From: Prevotella sp. P6B1
GTDB taxonomy: Bacteria > Bacteroidota > Bacteroidia > Bacteroidales > Bacteroidaceae
DNA: 64,000 nucleotides
Direction of reading: 5' to 3'
Assembly: GCF_000702825.1 (NCBI RefSeq)
Contig: NZ_JNKF01000011.1
Coordinates: 186,001 to 250,000 of the forward strand
Part shown: positions 44,504 through 52,191 of the stretch, piece after piece
How positions within the stretch are numbered: the stretch's first letter is position 1
Layout of the letters: each line of letters begins with the position of its first letter
Position numbers and translations under genes: made by a program
Notes under the pieces: generated by a model
The model's input: the letters and a program-made list of their open reading frames with translations, nothing else
Database searches by the model: none
What the model was told of the DNA's origin: nothing

Positions 44504-44551
44504 ACTAACTTATACTGAAATCATTTTTAGAATCAGAATGAAAAACGTATC

Positions 44552-45082
44552 TTAAATAATAGCAACAATAAAACCAATAAAGCAAAAAATAAAAGATGAA
44601 AGTATTGTCAGTGCTAATATTATACATCCACCTCTATTTCCTGTATTAGATATGGGTGGGGTGCTTCTTTTGGGGGATTTCGTAATGGTATCACTGAAGT
44701 TGTGATACTTTCGTATATCTTGTAATTTCTGAGTACTCCACCCAAAATCATTTATGTAAATATTATCCAGTTTATCTAATGCACTTTGGGACTCTAATAT
44801 AGCAGCAACCCTATAAAGCCACTCATATATAGCCCAAATACCTTTGTTATTTTGGTTAGTTTTTAGAATTGTAATTGCATATGAAAGACGACCTTCAGAT
44901 TGCATCTTTAGCATAAACTCTTCTATCTCAGCACGACGAAGACCTAAATTTCTTCTAAAATCATCCATTAGATCATCTAGCCTACTCATTTGATCTTGGT
45001 TTTGGACATCTCCTGAGAGATCAACTCCTATACCAAATGCTGCACATTTTTGTTCTCTAGTTAATTCATCAAGTGGTAACAT
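44552..45082 (-). CDS. Tail-anchored hypothetical cargo protein
   Basis: 176 aa. A soluble helical N-terminal region (about 1-120, including DELTREQKCAAFGIGVDL and IEEFMLKMQSEGRLSYAITI), a Ser/Pro linker, and a single C-terminal membrane helix (CIILALTILSSFIFCFIGFI) with almost nothing after it. The tail, preceded by NRGG and a Cys, resembles in layout the tails of the 57.0-kb and 57.6-kb proteins. AT-rich with its own promoter (45148-45178) and terminator. No family recognised. Confidence 0.65.
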   Translation of the reverse strand: MLPLDELTREQKCAAFGIGVDLSGDVQNQDQMSRLDDLMDDFRRNLGLRRAEIEEFMLKMQSEGRLSYAITILKTNQNNKGIWAIYEWLYRVAAILESQSALDKLDNIYINDFGWSTQKLQDIRKYHNFSDTITKSPKRSTPPISNTGNRGGCIILALTILSSFIFCFIGFIVAII

Positions 45083-45147
45083 AGCAGTAATAATTTATTA
45101 AATAAAACAATTATTTACGAATAAAACATTAAATATAAAATTTTCTG

Positions 45148-45178
45148 CAAATATATAAATTAATCGGCAAAATAGCAA
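45148..45178 (-). promoter_or_regulatory. Host-type promoter of the 44.6-kb cargo gene
   Basis: Minus-strand TTG (45176-45178), 20-base gap, TATATTTG (45148-45155). Confidence 0.6.
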
Positions 45179-45204
45179 TGAAAAAATCTTTTTTTTCTAT
45201 TGTT

Positions 45205-45585
45205 TTAAAATAAATCAAACTCTAATCCGGCCTTTTCTGCTTCTCTTTTGATTCTGTCTGATTCTTGTTTGCTGATTTCCATAATGCCTGACCGTTCCAT
45301 CTTTTCCATCATCTTTAAAGAGTAGTCTTCAATCTCTTCCTGGGTCATTTCTTTCATCATTTGCATTTCAAGCTCCTTAATTTGTTCCTTCTTTGTTTCT
45401 AGTATCTCTATTTTATCCTTAAGCTCATCTACATCTTTTTGATTATGTATATGAGTAGATTTTAGAATTTCAATATATTGTACTAGCAAGTCCATCATCA
45501 TTTCTGATGGGGTCTGATGTGAACACGATTCTATTGCAATGCATATTGCCAACAAAGCTAACAAATATTTGAATTTATACTTCAT
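45205..45585 (-). CDS. Small coiled-coil lipoprotein (cargo)
   Basis: 126 aa. Lipoprotein signal ending AIESCSHQ, then an almost continuous charged coiled coil (about 45-125, ELKDKIEILETKKEQIKELE). The start at 45585 gives a normal signal peptide; the frame continues to 45609 but that would run into the -7 box TATATTTG at 45607-45614. A lysis-inhibiting or superinfection role is possible for a prophage lipoprotein but not shown. Confidence 0.6.
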   Translation of the reverse strand: MKYKFKYLLALLAICIAIESCSHQTPSEMMMDLLVQYIEILKSTHIHNQKDVDELKDKIEILETKKEQIKELEMQMMKEMTQEEIEDYSLKMMEKMERSGIMEISKQESDRIKREAEKAGLEFDLF

Positions 45586-45743
45586 AAATGATGTAATTTG
45601 TAGGTGCAAATATACTAATAAAATCGAATTAATTAATAAAATATTATTTTTTTCTTTAAATTCAAAAAGAATTTGGAAAAAAGTATTATATTTGCACCAG
45701 ATACTCTATAATAGAATTATCAGTAATTACCAAATATACGAAT

Positions 45744-46082
45744 ATGGATTGGATAAAAAGAAACCTTTCAAAATTACTGTTTCTATTTTTGTTAATAGAA
45801 ACTTACTTTTTGTTATGCACAATAAATGAACATAGCAATTCTAGAGAAATGAATAGAGATCTTTATGCTGAAAAAGAAAAAGTAATTAAAGAAAACTTGG
45901 AGAAAGATACTATTATTGAGAACTTGAGTAAAAACTACAAATCTTTATTTGAATATATTAATAACCCTATATATAATCAAGGACGTGGTGTTATGTTCAT
46001 TTACGATCTTCAATATCAAGGATTGGGAATTGAAGAAGTAGCTAAAAAAACTGATATTAAATATATGTTTATTGATAACTAG
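45744..46082 (+). CDS. Small membrane-anchored coiled-coil protein (cargo)
   Basis: 112 aa. N-terminal membrane helix (SKLLFLFLLIETYFLLCTI), then a coiled coil (about 35-68) and a short C-terminal domain (IYDLQYQGLGIEEVAKKTDI). AT-rich, divergent from the lipoprotein gene, with -7 box TATATTTG at 45687-45694 and terminator at 46130-46172. No family recognised. Confidence 0.6.
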   Translation: MDWIKRNLSKLLFLFLLIETYFLLCTINEHSNSREMNRDLYAEKEKVIKENLEKDTIIENLSKNYKSLFEYINNPIYNQGRGVMFIYDLQYQGLGIEEVAKKTDIKYMFIDN

Positions 46083-46129
46083 GAAGATATTTTGTGGAAT
46101 AAATGAATTAGGATGTAGTTATATATATA

Positions 46130-46172
46130 AAAACTCCTTCACTTAGAACCAATAAGCGGAGGAGTTTTTTTT
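46130..46172 (+). terminator. Intrinsic terminator of the 45.7-kb cargo gene
   Basis: Arms AAAACTCCT (46130-46138) and AGGAGTTTT (46160-46168) followed by TTTT. The stop codon of the convergent phage gene (46143) lies in the loop. Confidence 0.75.
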
Positions 46173-46991
46173 GTTTTGGAAGATTTTGGGGGTGTAGAGC
46201 TGGGCGACGTCGGAGGTGTGCCAGGCGGGGAATTCGTCGGGGTGCTGGCGGATTGTGTTTACTAGATCGTAATAGCATTGGGGGTGAACTTGAGTGTCTG
46301 TCAAGAGCTGGAGTTCGTAGGACTGGAGGGATTTTATCACCTGCTCTTCGAGGGGTGATGTGCTGCGGTGCTGGGTGAATACGTGGGAGCGGAAGACTTG
46401 CATCTGCTCGTGAGAGAAGTATGTGTCGGCAAGAACGGACTCAATCTTTATGAGACGTTCGCGCAGCTGCTGGTAGGAGTCCCAGATATGTTCGCGGATG
46501 GCGAGGCGGCGGCAGAGGTTCAAGAACGGGAACATCGTGGCGGCGAAGTACTGACCTTGGGTGGACTGGCGCCAGTCGTCTCTTGAAGAGAGGCGAAGGA
46601 TTAGGGCTTCAATGGCGGCGTCGCGCTGTGACTCGAGAGAGGTAATCAGGGCGTCGACACGCTCACGAGAAGCAGGAACCACGTTCTGGTTTGAGACGAT
46701 GCCGAAGCCGTTTGGGGTCAAGACCAAATCCAGTGAAGGGATGGCGGTCATATAGGCATGGCATGCCACGAGCTTTTCCAAGGGGTAACGGAATCGCTCG
46801 TTAGGACCGAAGCTGTCGGTTTCAGCAATTTCGTCGAAGATGGCTTCAGGAACGAAGGTATCTATTGCCCATTGCTCTGCAGTCTCGAGATATGGGTAAA
46901 GCTTTTCAATCAATGTGGGCTCGCCTTCAACGGTTGCCAGTACATTGGGAATGAGCAGGCGGAGCTGCTCGTCAGTGATGATTAGTTTCAT
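46143..46991 (-). CDS. Phage head-tail adaptor-like protein (DUF6712-like)
   Basis: 282 aa, mostly helical (YPYLETAEQWAIDTFVPEAI, LEKLVACHAYMTAIPSLDLV, ALITSLESQRDAAIEALILR). It resembles the Bacteroidota prophage family placed between portal and tail genes; this is recognition by eye. It overlaps the portal-like gene by four bases (ATGA). No capsid gene separates the two. Confidence 0.5.
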   Translation of the reverse strand: MKLIITDEQLRLLIPNVLATVEGEPTLIEKLYPYLETAEQWAIDTFVPEAIFDEIAETDSFGPNERFRYPLEKLVACHAYMTAIPSLDLVLTPNGFGIVSNQNVVPASRERVDALITSLESQRDAAIEALILRLSSRDDWRQSTQGQYFAATMFPFLNLCRRLAIREHIWDSYQQLRERLIKIESVLADTYFSHEQMQVFRSHVFTQHRSTSPLEEQVIKSLQSYELQLLTDTQVHPQCYYDLVNTIRQHPDEFPAWHTSDVAQLYTPKIFQNKKNSSAYWF

Positions 46992-48322
46992 TCTTCTACG
47001 GGTTTATTGGGTGTAACAAGTTTGGCGTCGCGCTTTTCATCGAGGGTGGTAAGCATGATGAAGGGACAATCAGGCTTGACTCCTTCCCAGCCGTTATACC
47101 TTATGATGATATTATGTACGGTAAACAGCAGGTCGTGATACGGCTTCTGCAGGGCCTGGGCGATGGTGTAAAGCTCACGCTTGTCAGAACCGGAGTTGTT
47201 TGTCTGGGACTTTCCTGGTACTGAGCCGACAAGGTTAGAGTGGACTCGCATCGTAAAGCACATCATATTGACGGCCTCGATGATATCGGTGGACCAGTCG
47301 CCACCTTCCTTGTCGGTCTCTACCTTATTGATGACCACATCGTGCTGCTCGTCACCATTGGGATTGATATAGAACGTAGAAAAGAGCACTTTGCCGGAAT
47401 TCTCCATGCCAGTGAGGAAATTGATAATCTTCTCTTTCTCCTCAACGACGCGATCCATCTGCTTCTTGCGGTCGGTAATGCCCTCGGCCTTGAAGATACC
47501 GTCCCAGAAGCGATTGGCAATCTCGATGTGATACTTGATGGGCGCGGAGTTTTTCAGCTTCGCTTCCTTGGCCATGCCGATGAGACGCTTGATATTGTAC
47601 CAGTTGCCCTTGAAAAGTGAGCCATAGTAAGGAATTGGATAATATGTACTGTCAGGTGTGGGTACACGACTGACGATGGCGAACTTGCGGGTGCTGGACT
47701 TCGGGCGCTTACCTTTCTGTGACTGCATACGCTCCTGAAGGTCGGACCAAGGAGAATGCTGGTCGAGAAGCTCTATTTTCTCAACCTGGTCTTTACTTGA
47801 TAAAGACTTTCGCCAGTTAGCATAGAGTAGGTACGGGATATGACCGTCTTTCTCTGCAGGGGCGAAACGACAGTAACAGGCTTCCTTGCGGAGAATGCGG
47901 ACGATGCGGGAACCGTTGCCATTAAGAATAATGATACTGACACAGAATCCGAAATGCTTGAAGTCCTGGCATACGCCGAGGAAGTAGGAGGGGAGGTCGT
48001 TGTCCATTAAGTAATGGGCGACGTCCTTCCTGGTGGCTGCTGTGGCTTCCTTTGTGTCGTAGACGAGGCCTGAGCCGTAGCAGACTTCAGCGTTGAATAT
48101 CTGGCAGGTGGATAGCGTCTCGTCAGATTCAATGAGATCGAGAATGCGGTAAGGCATTTCGTTGTCTGCACCCCAGGGCATATACTGGTAGCCCTCGTCG
48201 ATGGTGACGGGGAGGATATCTGACTGTTCACGGAAGACTTCGGAGGAGTTGACTGTGAAAGCTGCTGAAGCTTTCAGGTCTGGAATTGTTTCAACGGAGT
48301 TGAAGGAAAGGTAATGGCTCAT
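46988..48322 (-). CDS. Phage portal-like protein
   Basis: 444 aa from MSHYLSFNSVETIPDLKASA. Portal-type features: YMPWGADNEMPYRILDLIES near the N-terminus, YFLGVCQDFKHFGFCVSIII in the clip/stem region, and the C-terminal VGSVPGKSQTNNSGSDKREL, typical of portal C-terminal arms. Transcribed from late promoter 4 and overlapping the adaptor-like gene. The frame continues to 48382 across the promoter, so the inner ATG is used. The lack of an adjacent terminase is unusual. Confidence 0.6.
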   Translation of the reverse strand: MSHYLSFNSVETIPDLKASAAFTVNSSEVFREQSDILPVTIDEGYQYMPWGADNEMPYRILDLIESDETLSTCQIFNAEVCYGSGLVYDTKEATAATRKDVAHYLMDNDLPSYFLGVCQDFKHFGFCVSIIILNGNGSRIVRILRKEACYCRFAPAEKDGHIPYLLYANWRKSLSSKDQVEKIELLDQHSPWSDLQERMQSQKGKRPKSSTRKFAIVSRVPTPDSTYYPIPYYGSLFKGNWYNIKRLIGMAKEAKLKNSAPIKYHIEIANRFWDGIFKAEGITDRKKQMDRVVEEKEKIINFLTGMENSGKVLFSTFYINPNGDEQHDVVINKVETDKEGGDWSTDIIEAVNMMCFTMRVHSNLVGSVPGKSQTNNSGSDKRELYTIAQALQKPYHDLLFTVHNIIIRYNGWEGVKPDCPFIMLTTLDEKRDAKLVTPNKPVEE

Positions 48323-48342
48323 ATCTTTTCTTTTTTTTGTAG

Positions 48343-48377
48343 CAAAGGTATGTCTGTTGCATCTTATGTGAAAAGAC
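48343..48377 (-). promoter_or_regulatory. Phage late promoter 4 (portal)
   Basis: Minus-strand GTCTTTT (48371-48377), 20-base gap, TACCTTTG (48343-48350), 20 bases before the portal ATG. Divergent from the umuD promoter. Confidence 0.8.
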
Positions 48378-48421
48378 ATCAATTTTTCGGGCCTGTTTGG
48401 ATTTGATTGGGCGGAATTTTG

Positions 48422-48429
48422 TATTTTTG
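48422..48429 (+). promoter_or_regulatory. -7 box of the umuDC operon
   Basis: TATTTTTG, 18 bases before the umuD ATG at 48448. A TTTG at 48396-48399 lies 22 bases upstream. No clear LexA-type operator was recognised. Confidence 0.6.
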
Positions 48430-48447
48430 CAGCAAAATTGAATGATT

Positions 48448-48897
48448 ATGAAAGACGAAGAGATATTTAAAGCTGATGTATCAACGGAACTTGAGCTTCC
48501 GATGTACGATGCCATTGCTGCGGGATTCCCTATTACCAGCGACTATCCTGCTGAAAGGCTTGACTTCAACCGTGACTTCATCAAGCATCCCGAAAGCACC
48601 TTCTACGTCTGGGTGAAGGGCGATTCCATGAAGGAAGCCGGCATCTTTGACGGCGACTTGTGCGTAGTCGATAAAGCTGAAGAGATGGAGCACGGCAATA
48701 TAGTGGCTGCGTATGTCAACGGCGGCTTTACGGTAAAGTATCTCGATACTTCGACGAAAGACCAGGGCTTTATCCGACTGGTGCCTGCCAATAAGGATTT
48801 AAAGCCGTTTATCATCGATTCCTCTGACGAGTTTGCTGTCTGGGGCAAAGTGATTTTCACCATAAGAAACTGGAGGAATAGCTATTGTTTGCCATAA
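48448..48897 (+). CDS. umuD: UmuD-like S24 peptidase (DNA polymerase V accessory subunit)
   Basis: 149 aa. The cleavage-type site is seen as AAGFPITSDYPAERLDFNRD (Ala-Gly bond). The Ser/Lys dyad is in VKGDSMKEAGIFDGD and GGFTVKYL. No DNA-binding domain, so it is UmuD rather than LexA or a CI repressor. It would self-cleave on RecA filaments and form Pol V with the following gene, whose start overlaps by 13 bases. Confidence 0.9.
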   Translation: MKDEEIFKADVSTELELPMYDAIAAGFPITSDYPAERLDFNRDFIKHPESTFYVWVKGDSMKEAGIFDGDLCVVDKAEEMEHGNIVAAYVNGGFTVKYLDTSTKDQGFIRLVPANKDLKPFIIDSSDEFAVWGKVIFTIRNWRNSYCLP

Positions 48898-50177
48898 TAG
48901 ATTGTGATAACTGCTTCGTGAGTTGCGAGCGTGTATTCAGGCCCGATCTCAACGGAAAGCCTGTCGTTGTACTGTCGAACAACGATGGCTGTGTGGTGGC
49001 GCGCTCCAACGAAGCTAAGGCAATGGGTATCAAAGCAGGAACACCGTATTACCAGTTGAAAGACCTCTTTCCAGGACAGGAGATAGCTGTCTTTTCCTCG
49101 AACTATGAACTGTATCTCGACATGACGGACAGAGTGATGTCGCTTATCCGCAAGGAGGTACCTGAATTCTATCGTTACAGCATCGACGAAGGTTTCTGCA
49201 TGCTGAAAGGTATGGAGCATCTCGACCTGAAAGCATGGGGCGAGGAGATGCATCAGCGTATCAAGCACTGCACTGGTATGCCTGTCAGTATCGGCATTGC
49301 CTCCACTAAGACCTTGGCTAAGATGGCCAGTCATTTTGCTAAGAAATATCCTGGATTTCATCATTGTTGCTATATCGACCATGTATCTCGACGCGACAAG
49401 GCCTTAGAGCTATATCCCATTAGCGAGGTTTGGGGTATAGGTCGCCAATATGCCAAACGGCTTGAGGCCATAGGAATAAAGACAGCCTACGATTTTGCAA
49501 CTAAAAGTCGAAGTTGGGTTCGATCCACCTTCAATGTGGTGGTAGAGCGCACCTGGCGTGAACTCAATGGCGAGGATAGCATCCTTCTGGAGGATATGAG
49601 CAAGAAGAAAAGCATCTGTACCAGCAGGAGTTTCCCCGGAATGGTGGGCGATTTCGAGACGTTGCGTACCAGTATCAGCAACTTTGCTGCCCATTGTGCC
49701 GAGAAGCTTCGCAAGCAACAGTCGGCAGCGGCAATTGTGAGTGTGTTTATCGATACGAACCACTTCCGTGAGGACTTGCCTCAGTATTGGAACTATGCCG
49801 AGGAACGGCTGCTGACTCCCAGCAGTAGCACGCAGGATATCGTGCAATGTGCGCTGCGCTGCACTCAGAAGATATACCGGCTGGGGTACCAGTACAAACG
49901 GGCTGGTGTCATCGTGATGGGCATCTGTCCCGATACGGCTGTACAGACCAATTTCATTGACTACGATTCTGAAAAGTATGAGAAGAAGCGAAAGCTGGAT
50001 GAAGCCATCGACCGTATCAACCGCATAAATGGTAGCGAAACTATCGTGCTTGGGTCGCAACAATATACGGCTAAGGACGGAAAAGGCAAAGCTGGCGTTT
50101 TCCGTGACAGCATCAAGCACGACTTCCGCAGCCCAAGCTACACGACGAAGTGGAGTGACATTCCTGAAGCTGAATAA
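48885..50177 (+). CDS. umuC: Y-family DNA polymerase V catalytic subunit
   Basis: 430 aa. Error-prone translesion polymerase. Motifs: FAIIDCDNCFVSCERVF (metal-binding Asp), LSNNDGCVVARSNEAKAMGI, YRYSIDEGFCML (catalytic Asp-Glu) and PVSIGIASTKTLAKMASHFA. C-terminal little-finger domain and UmuC-type tail are complete. The start appears to be TTG at 48885, 8 bases after GGAGGA (48872-48877), one of the few real Shine-Dalgarno sites in the window and probably needed for the overlap with umuD. Confidence 0.93.
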   Translation: MFAIIDCDNCFVSCERVFRPDLNGKPVVVLSNNDGCVVARSNEAKAMGIKAGTPYYQLKDLFPGQEIAVFSSNYELYLDMTDRVMSLIRKEVPEFYRYSIDEGFCMLKGMEHLDLKAWGEEMHQRIKHCTGMPVSIGIASTKTLAKMASHFAKKYPGFHHCCYIDHVSRRDKALELYPISEVWGIGRQYAKRLEAIGIKTAYDFATKSRSWVRSTFNVVVERTWRELNGEDSILLEDMSKKKSICTSRSFPGMVGDFETLRTSISNFAAHCAEKLRKQQSAAAIVSVFIDTNHFREDLPQYWNYAEERLLTPSSSTQDIVQCALRCTQKIYRLGYQYKRAGVIVMGICPDTAVQTNFIDYDSEKYEKKRKLDEAIDRINRINGSETIVLGSQQYTAKDGKGKAGVFRDSIKHDFRSPSYTTKWSDIPEAE

Positions 50178-50209
50178 AAAAAGTGGCGACTCTTCTCAGA
50201 GGGCCACTT
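50171..50209 (-). terminator. Intrinsic terminator of the 50.2-50.6 kb transcript
   Basis: Arms AAGTGGC (50181-50187) and GCCACTT (50203-50209), followed on the minus strand by seven T and ATTC. The direction of the T-run shows it ends leftward transcription from the promoter at 50597-50628, not umuC. Confidence 0.8.
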
Positions 50210-50590
50210 CAACAATGATTTTTAAGAGCACGGTACATGCAAATCAAGCATGGCCGCTAAGCTATAGATACCTCATTAGGCAGATAATAGCTATATGTAT
50301 ATGATCTCTGTACGTGGCTTTTGTCTTTGACGTATAGATACAAAGAACGTGAGCTTGGGTATCTCACGTCTTTGTACTTAGGCACTGGAAAAGCCGCATA
50401 GAAAAGACAATGAGACGACAAGCCCACGTATATACGTGAACTGTCGTACCCCGTCTTGTTCTATTTTTGAAGTTTCCAGTTTCAAGTACACAAGACAGAA
50501 GCGCGTCAGCTTCATGTTTCCAAAAAGAATGCTGCAGATGCACGTATGCAAGGCAGTAGGACAAGAGAGTGCTATTGCACCACATCTATC
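50179..50590 (-). ncRNA. Candidate large structured non-coding RNA (about 410 nt)
   Basis: It has a host-type promoter at one end and an intrinsic terminator at the other, with no credible ORF between. In 5'-3' order the transcript shows GTGC/GCAC, GAAGC/GCTTC, GTCTTG/CAAGAC enclosing TTGAA/TTCAA, ACGACA/TGTCGT enclosing CACGTATATACGTG, a closing stem GGCTTTT/AAAAGCC around a 14-bp hairpin TACAAAGACGTGAG (50339-50376, one bulge), AGCTAT/ATAGCT, CATGC/GCATG, and the terminator. The class is unknown. Nothing here shows a reverse transcriptase, so a retron is unlikely. Confidence 0.55.
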
Positions 50591-50596
50591 CGGGTG

Positions 50597-50628
50597 CAAA
50601 GATACGGAATATTTTTCTGATTTGCAAA
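50597..50628 (-). promoter_or_regulatory. Promoter of the candidate structured RNA
   Basis: Minus-strand TTTG (50625-50628), 20-base gap, TATCTTTG (50597-50604). Perfect host-type spacing, pointing into the gene-free segment. It lacks the GTCTTTT element of the late promoters. Confidence 0.8.
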
Positions 50629-50646
50629 AGAATCAGGAAAAAAGCA

Positions 50647-50877
50647 TCAAAGGAATACTTCCATGCCGTTGAGCTGGAAGATGCAACATTCGCGCGTCTG
50701 ACGAATCTGGTTGGAGTCCAGAAGCTTGAATTTACGAATACCTTTGTAATGGTCGTATTTGATGCACACGCAACGGTTCCACTCCTGGATCTCGCCCTTA
50801 GACGTCCAAATGGTGATGTCAACAGGTTCGGGTCGGTTCAGGATAAGTCGAGCTGTAGAAATATGGATACTATTCAT
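50647..50877 (-). CDS. Small phage protein of unknown function
   Basis: 76 aa, MNSIHISTARLILNRPEPVD at the start; beta-rich and basic, with WTSKGEIQEWNRCVCIKYDH. It overlaps the stop of the upstream 340-aa gene by four bases (ATGA), so it is translationally coupled and real. No family recognised. Confidence 0.65.
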   Translation of the reverse strand: MNSIHISTARLILNRPEPVDITIWTSKGEIQEWNRCVCIKYDHYKGIRKFKLLDSNQIRQTRECCIFQLNGMEVFL

Positions 50878-51896
50878 GTTAGGAATTCAGTTTTGTCGGC
50901 ATAAGCCCAGGTGAATTTGATACGTATTGGATTGGAATTATTATCTGAGTATTCAGGTGTAACATCCGTAATCAATACTGGTGAGAATACTTCGTCAGAA
51001 ACCTGACGGGTGATTTCGCGTGAAGTCAGAAAATCGGTGAGATGACGCGCTTCGGAAATGGTAAGCGGGGCAGTCTCTACTTCGTGCTTCACTTGTATTG
51101 ATTCGTCGTAATATACTGGTCTTCTGCCATATACAGCTTCAGAGCGTTCAATCTCCGTCTTTGAAGTTGTAGCGGCAAAGATACAGAGGGTGTCCTTCAG
51201 GTTGAAGGCATTCAAGAACTGGAACGTGTCTGATGGTATGTCAGGAGTGAAATAGATATTGAACTCTCGAGAACCGATATGATATAGCACCCGATGGATG
51301 ATGCCGTCGCGAATATTTGCCAAAGATAACAGGTACTGGAATTGTGAGTAGCTTGCATCTGCAGATTTAATGGTAGGTGTATCAGATTGCTTGCTTCCAA
51401 AAGTATGCGTGTGTTTCCTTATCTGATCAGGTGCTGATGACATGGTAAAATAAATGTCGCAGTAGGCTGATTCCAGTAGATACGGCTTGGCGTAATTGTG
51501 CAAGGAAAAGGGGCAGGAACGGGAGAGTAGGGCACTTTTGCGTGTGGTAAGGAAGGATTCCAAAAGGAAACTTTCTGAACCAGTTATAGATTTTAACTGA
51601 CTATAGATGACTGTGATTTCACCTGAGGTATAGGTGTAGTTTTCCATGTCTTTGACAGTTAAGACAAATTTAGTTATAGCCAGTCCTCTTTTGAGCATAG
51701 CTGCCTCGACAATTGATCGGATGTCACGTATATAAATCTTCAGTCCATACATATAATAGACTGACGAGAATATTTCTTCGCCATCTATGGTGATTGTAGC
51801 CGTGACTTGAGCATGGATTGTCAGAATCTCTACTTCATCTGGTAGATCGGCGGAGAGGCTAGGAGTGGAAAATTTCGTATTTAGATTTGTTGCCAT
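50874..51896 (-). CDS. Phage late protein of unknown function
   Basis: 340 aa from MATNLNTKFSTPSLSADLPD. Beta-rich, with ILTIHAQVTATITIDGEEIF (sandwich-like) and RDGIIHRVLYHIGSREFNIY. It is under late promoter 5, so it belongs to the virion or assembly set, but no capsid, fibre or enzyme motif is visible. The frame extends upstream to 51977 through the promoter, so the inner ATG is used. Confidence 0.6.
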   Translation of the reverse strand: MATNLNTKFSTPSLSADLPDEVEILTIHAQVTATITIDGEEIFSSVYYMYGLKIYIRDIRSIVEAAMLKRGLAITKFVLTVKDMENYTYTSGEITVIYSQLKSITGSESFLLESFLTTRKSALLSRSCPFSLHNYAKPYLLESAYCDIYFTMSSAPDQIRKHTHTFGSKQSDTPTIKSADASYSQFQYLLSLANIRDGIIHRVLYHIGSREFNIYFTPDIPSDTFQFLNAFNLKDTLCIFAATTSKTEIERSEAVYGRRPVYYDESIQVKHEVETAPLTISEARHLTDFLTSREITRQVSDEVFSPVLITDVTPEYSDNNSNPIRIKFTWAYADKTEFLT

Positions 51897-51909
51897 ATCT
51901 TTTTTGTGA

Positions 51910-51944
51910 CAAAGATACATATGGGCGGTGGGCGGGGAAAAGAC
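51910..51944 (-). promoter_or_regulatory. Phage late promoter 5
   Basis: Minus-strand GTCTTTT (51938-51944), 20-base gap, TATCTTTG (51910-51917), 13 bases before the ATG at 51896. Confidence 0.8.
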
Positions 51945-52055
51945 AAAATGCGTAGCAGATGTGGAAATTTTGTGCAAAAACGTTTAATTTGCGCTAAATA
52001 ATGTAGATTCAACATAATTCAACGCAAAATAAACATCAATTCTGAAAGAATAATA

Positions 52056-52145
52056 TATCTTTGCACCATGGTTAAGGTTTATGGTTGATTAATTTAGTTT
52101 TTTAAGTAATGACGAAAAGGTTCGCTGTGAAGCGAGCCTTTTCTG
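52056..52145 (+). other. Possible short RNA or tiny-ORF transcript
   Basis: -7 box TATCTTTG (52056-52063), a six-codon ORF MVKVYG from 52068, and a hairpin AAAAGGTTCGCT/AGCGAGCCTTTT (52115-52142) ending in T. No -33 element is clear. It lies in the otherwise empty 51945-52191 gap. Confidence 0.3.
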
Positions 52146-52154
52146 ATATTATAG

Positions 52155-52182
52155 AAAAAGCCACCATGATCGGTGGCTTTTT
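52155..52182. terminator. Bidirectional terminator
   Basis: Arms AAAAAGCCACC (52155-52165) and GGTGGCTTTTT (52172-52182), loop atgatc. It lies 10 bases after the stop of the 52.2-kb gene and after the short plus-strand unit. Confidence 0.85.
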
Positions 52183-52191
52183 AATTCGGGC

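Noticed and set aside
50179-50590. Retron or diversity-generating template RNA
   Set aside because: No reverse transcriptase gene is present in the window and no template/variable repeat pair was seen.
50364-50599. Two minus-strand ORFs of 73 aa
   Set aside because: Both run through the stable hairpins, have Cys/Thr-rich random-looking composition, and one starts at the promoter.
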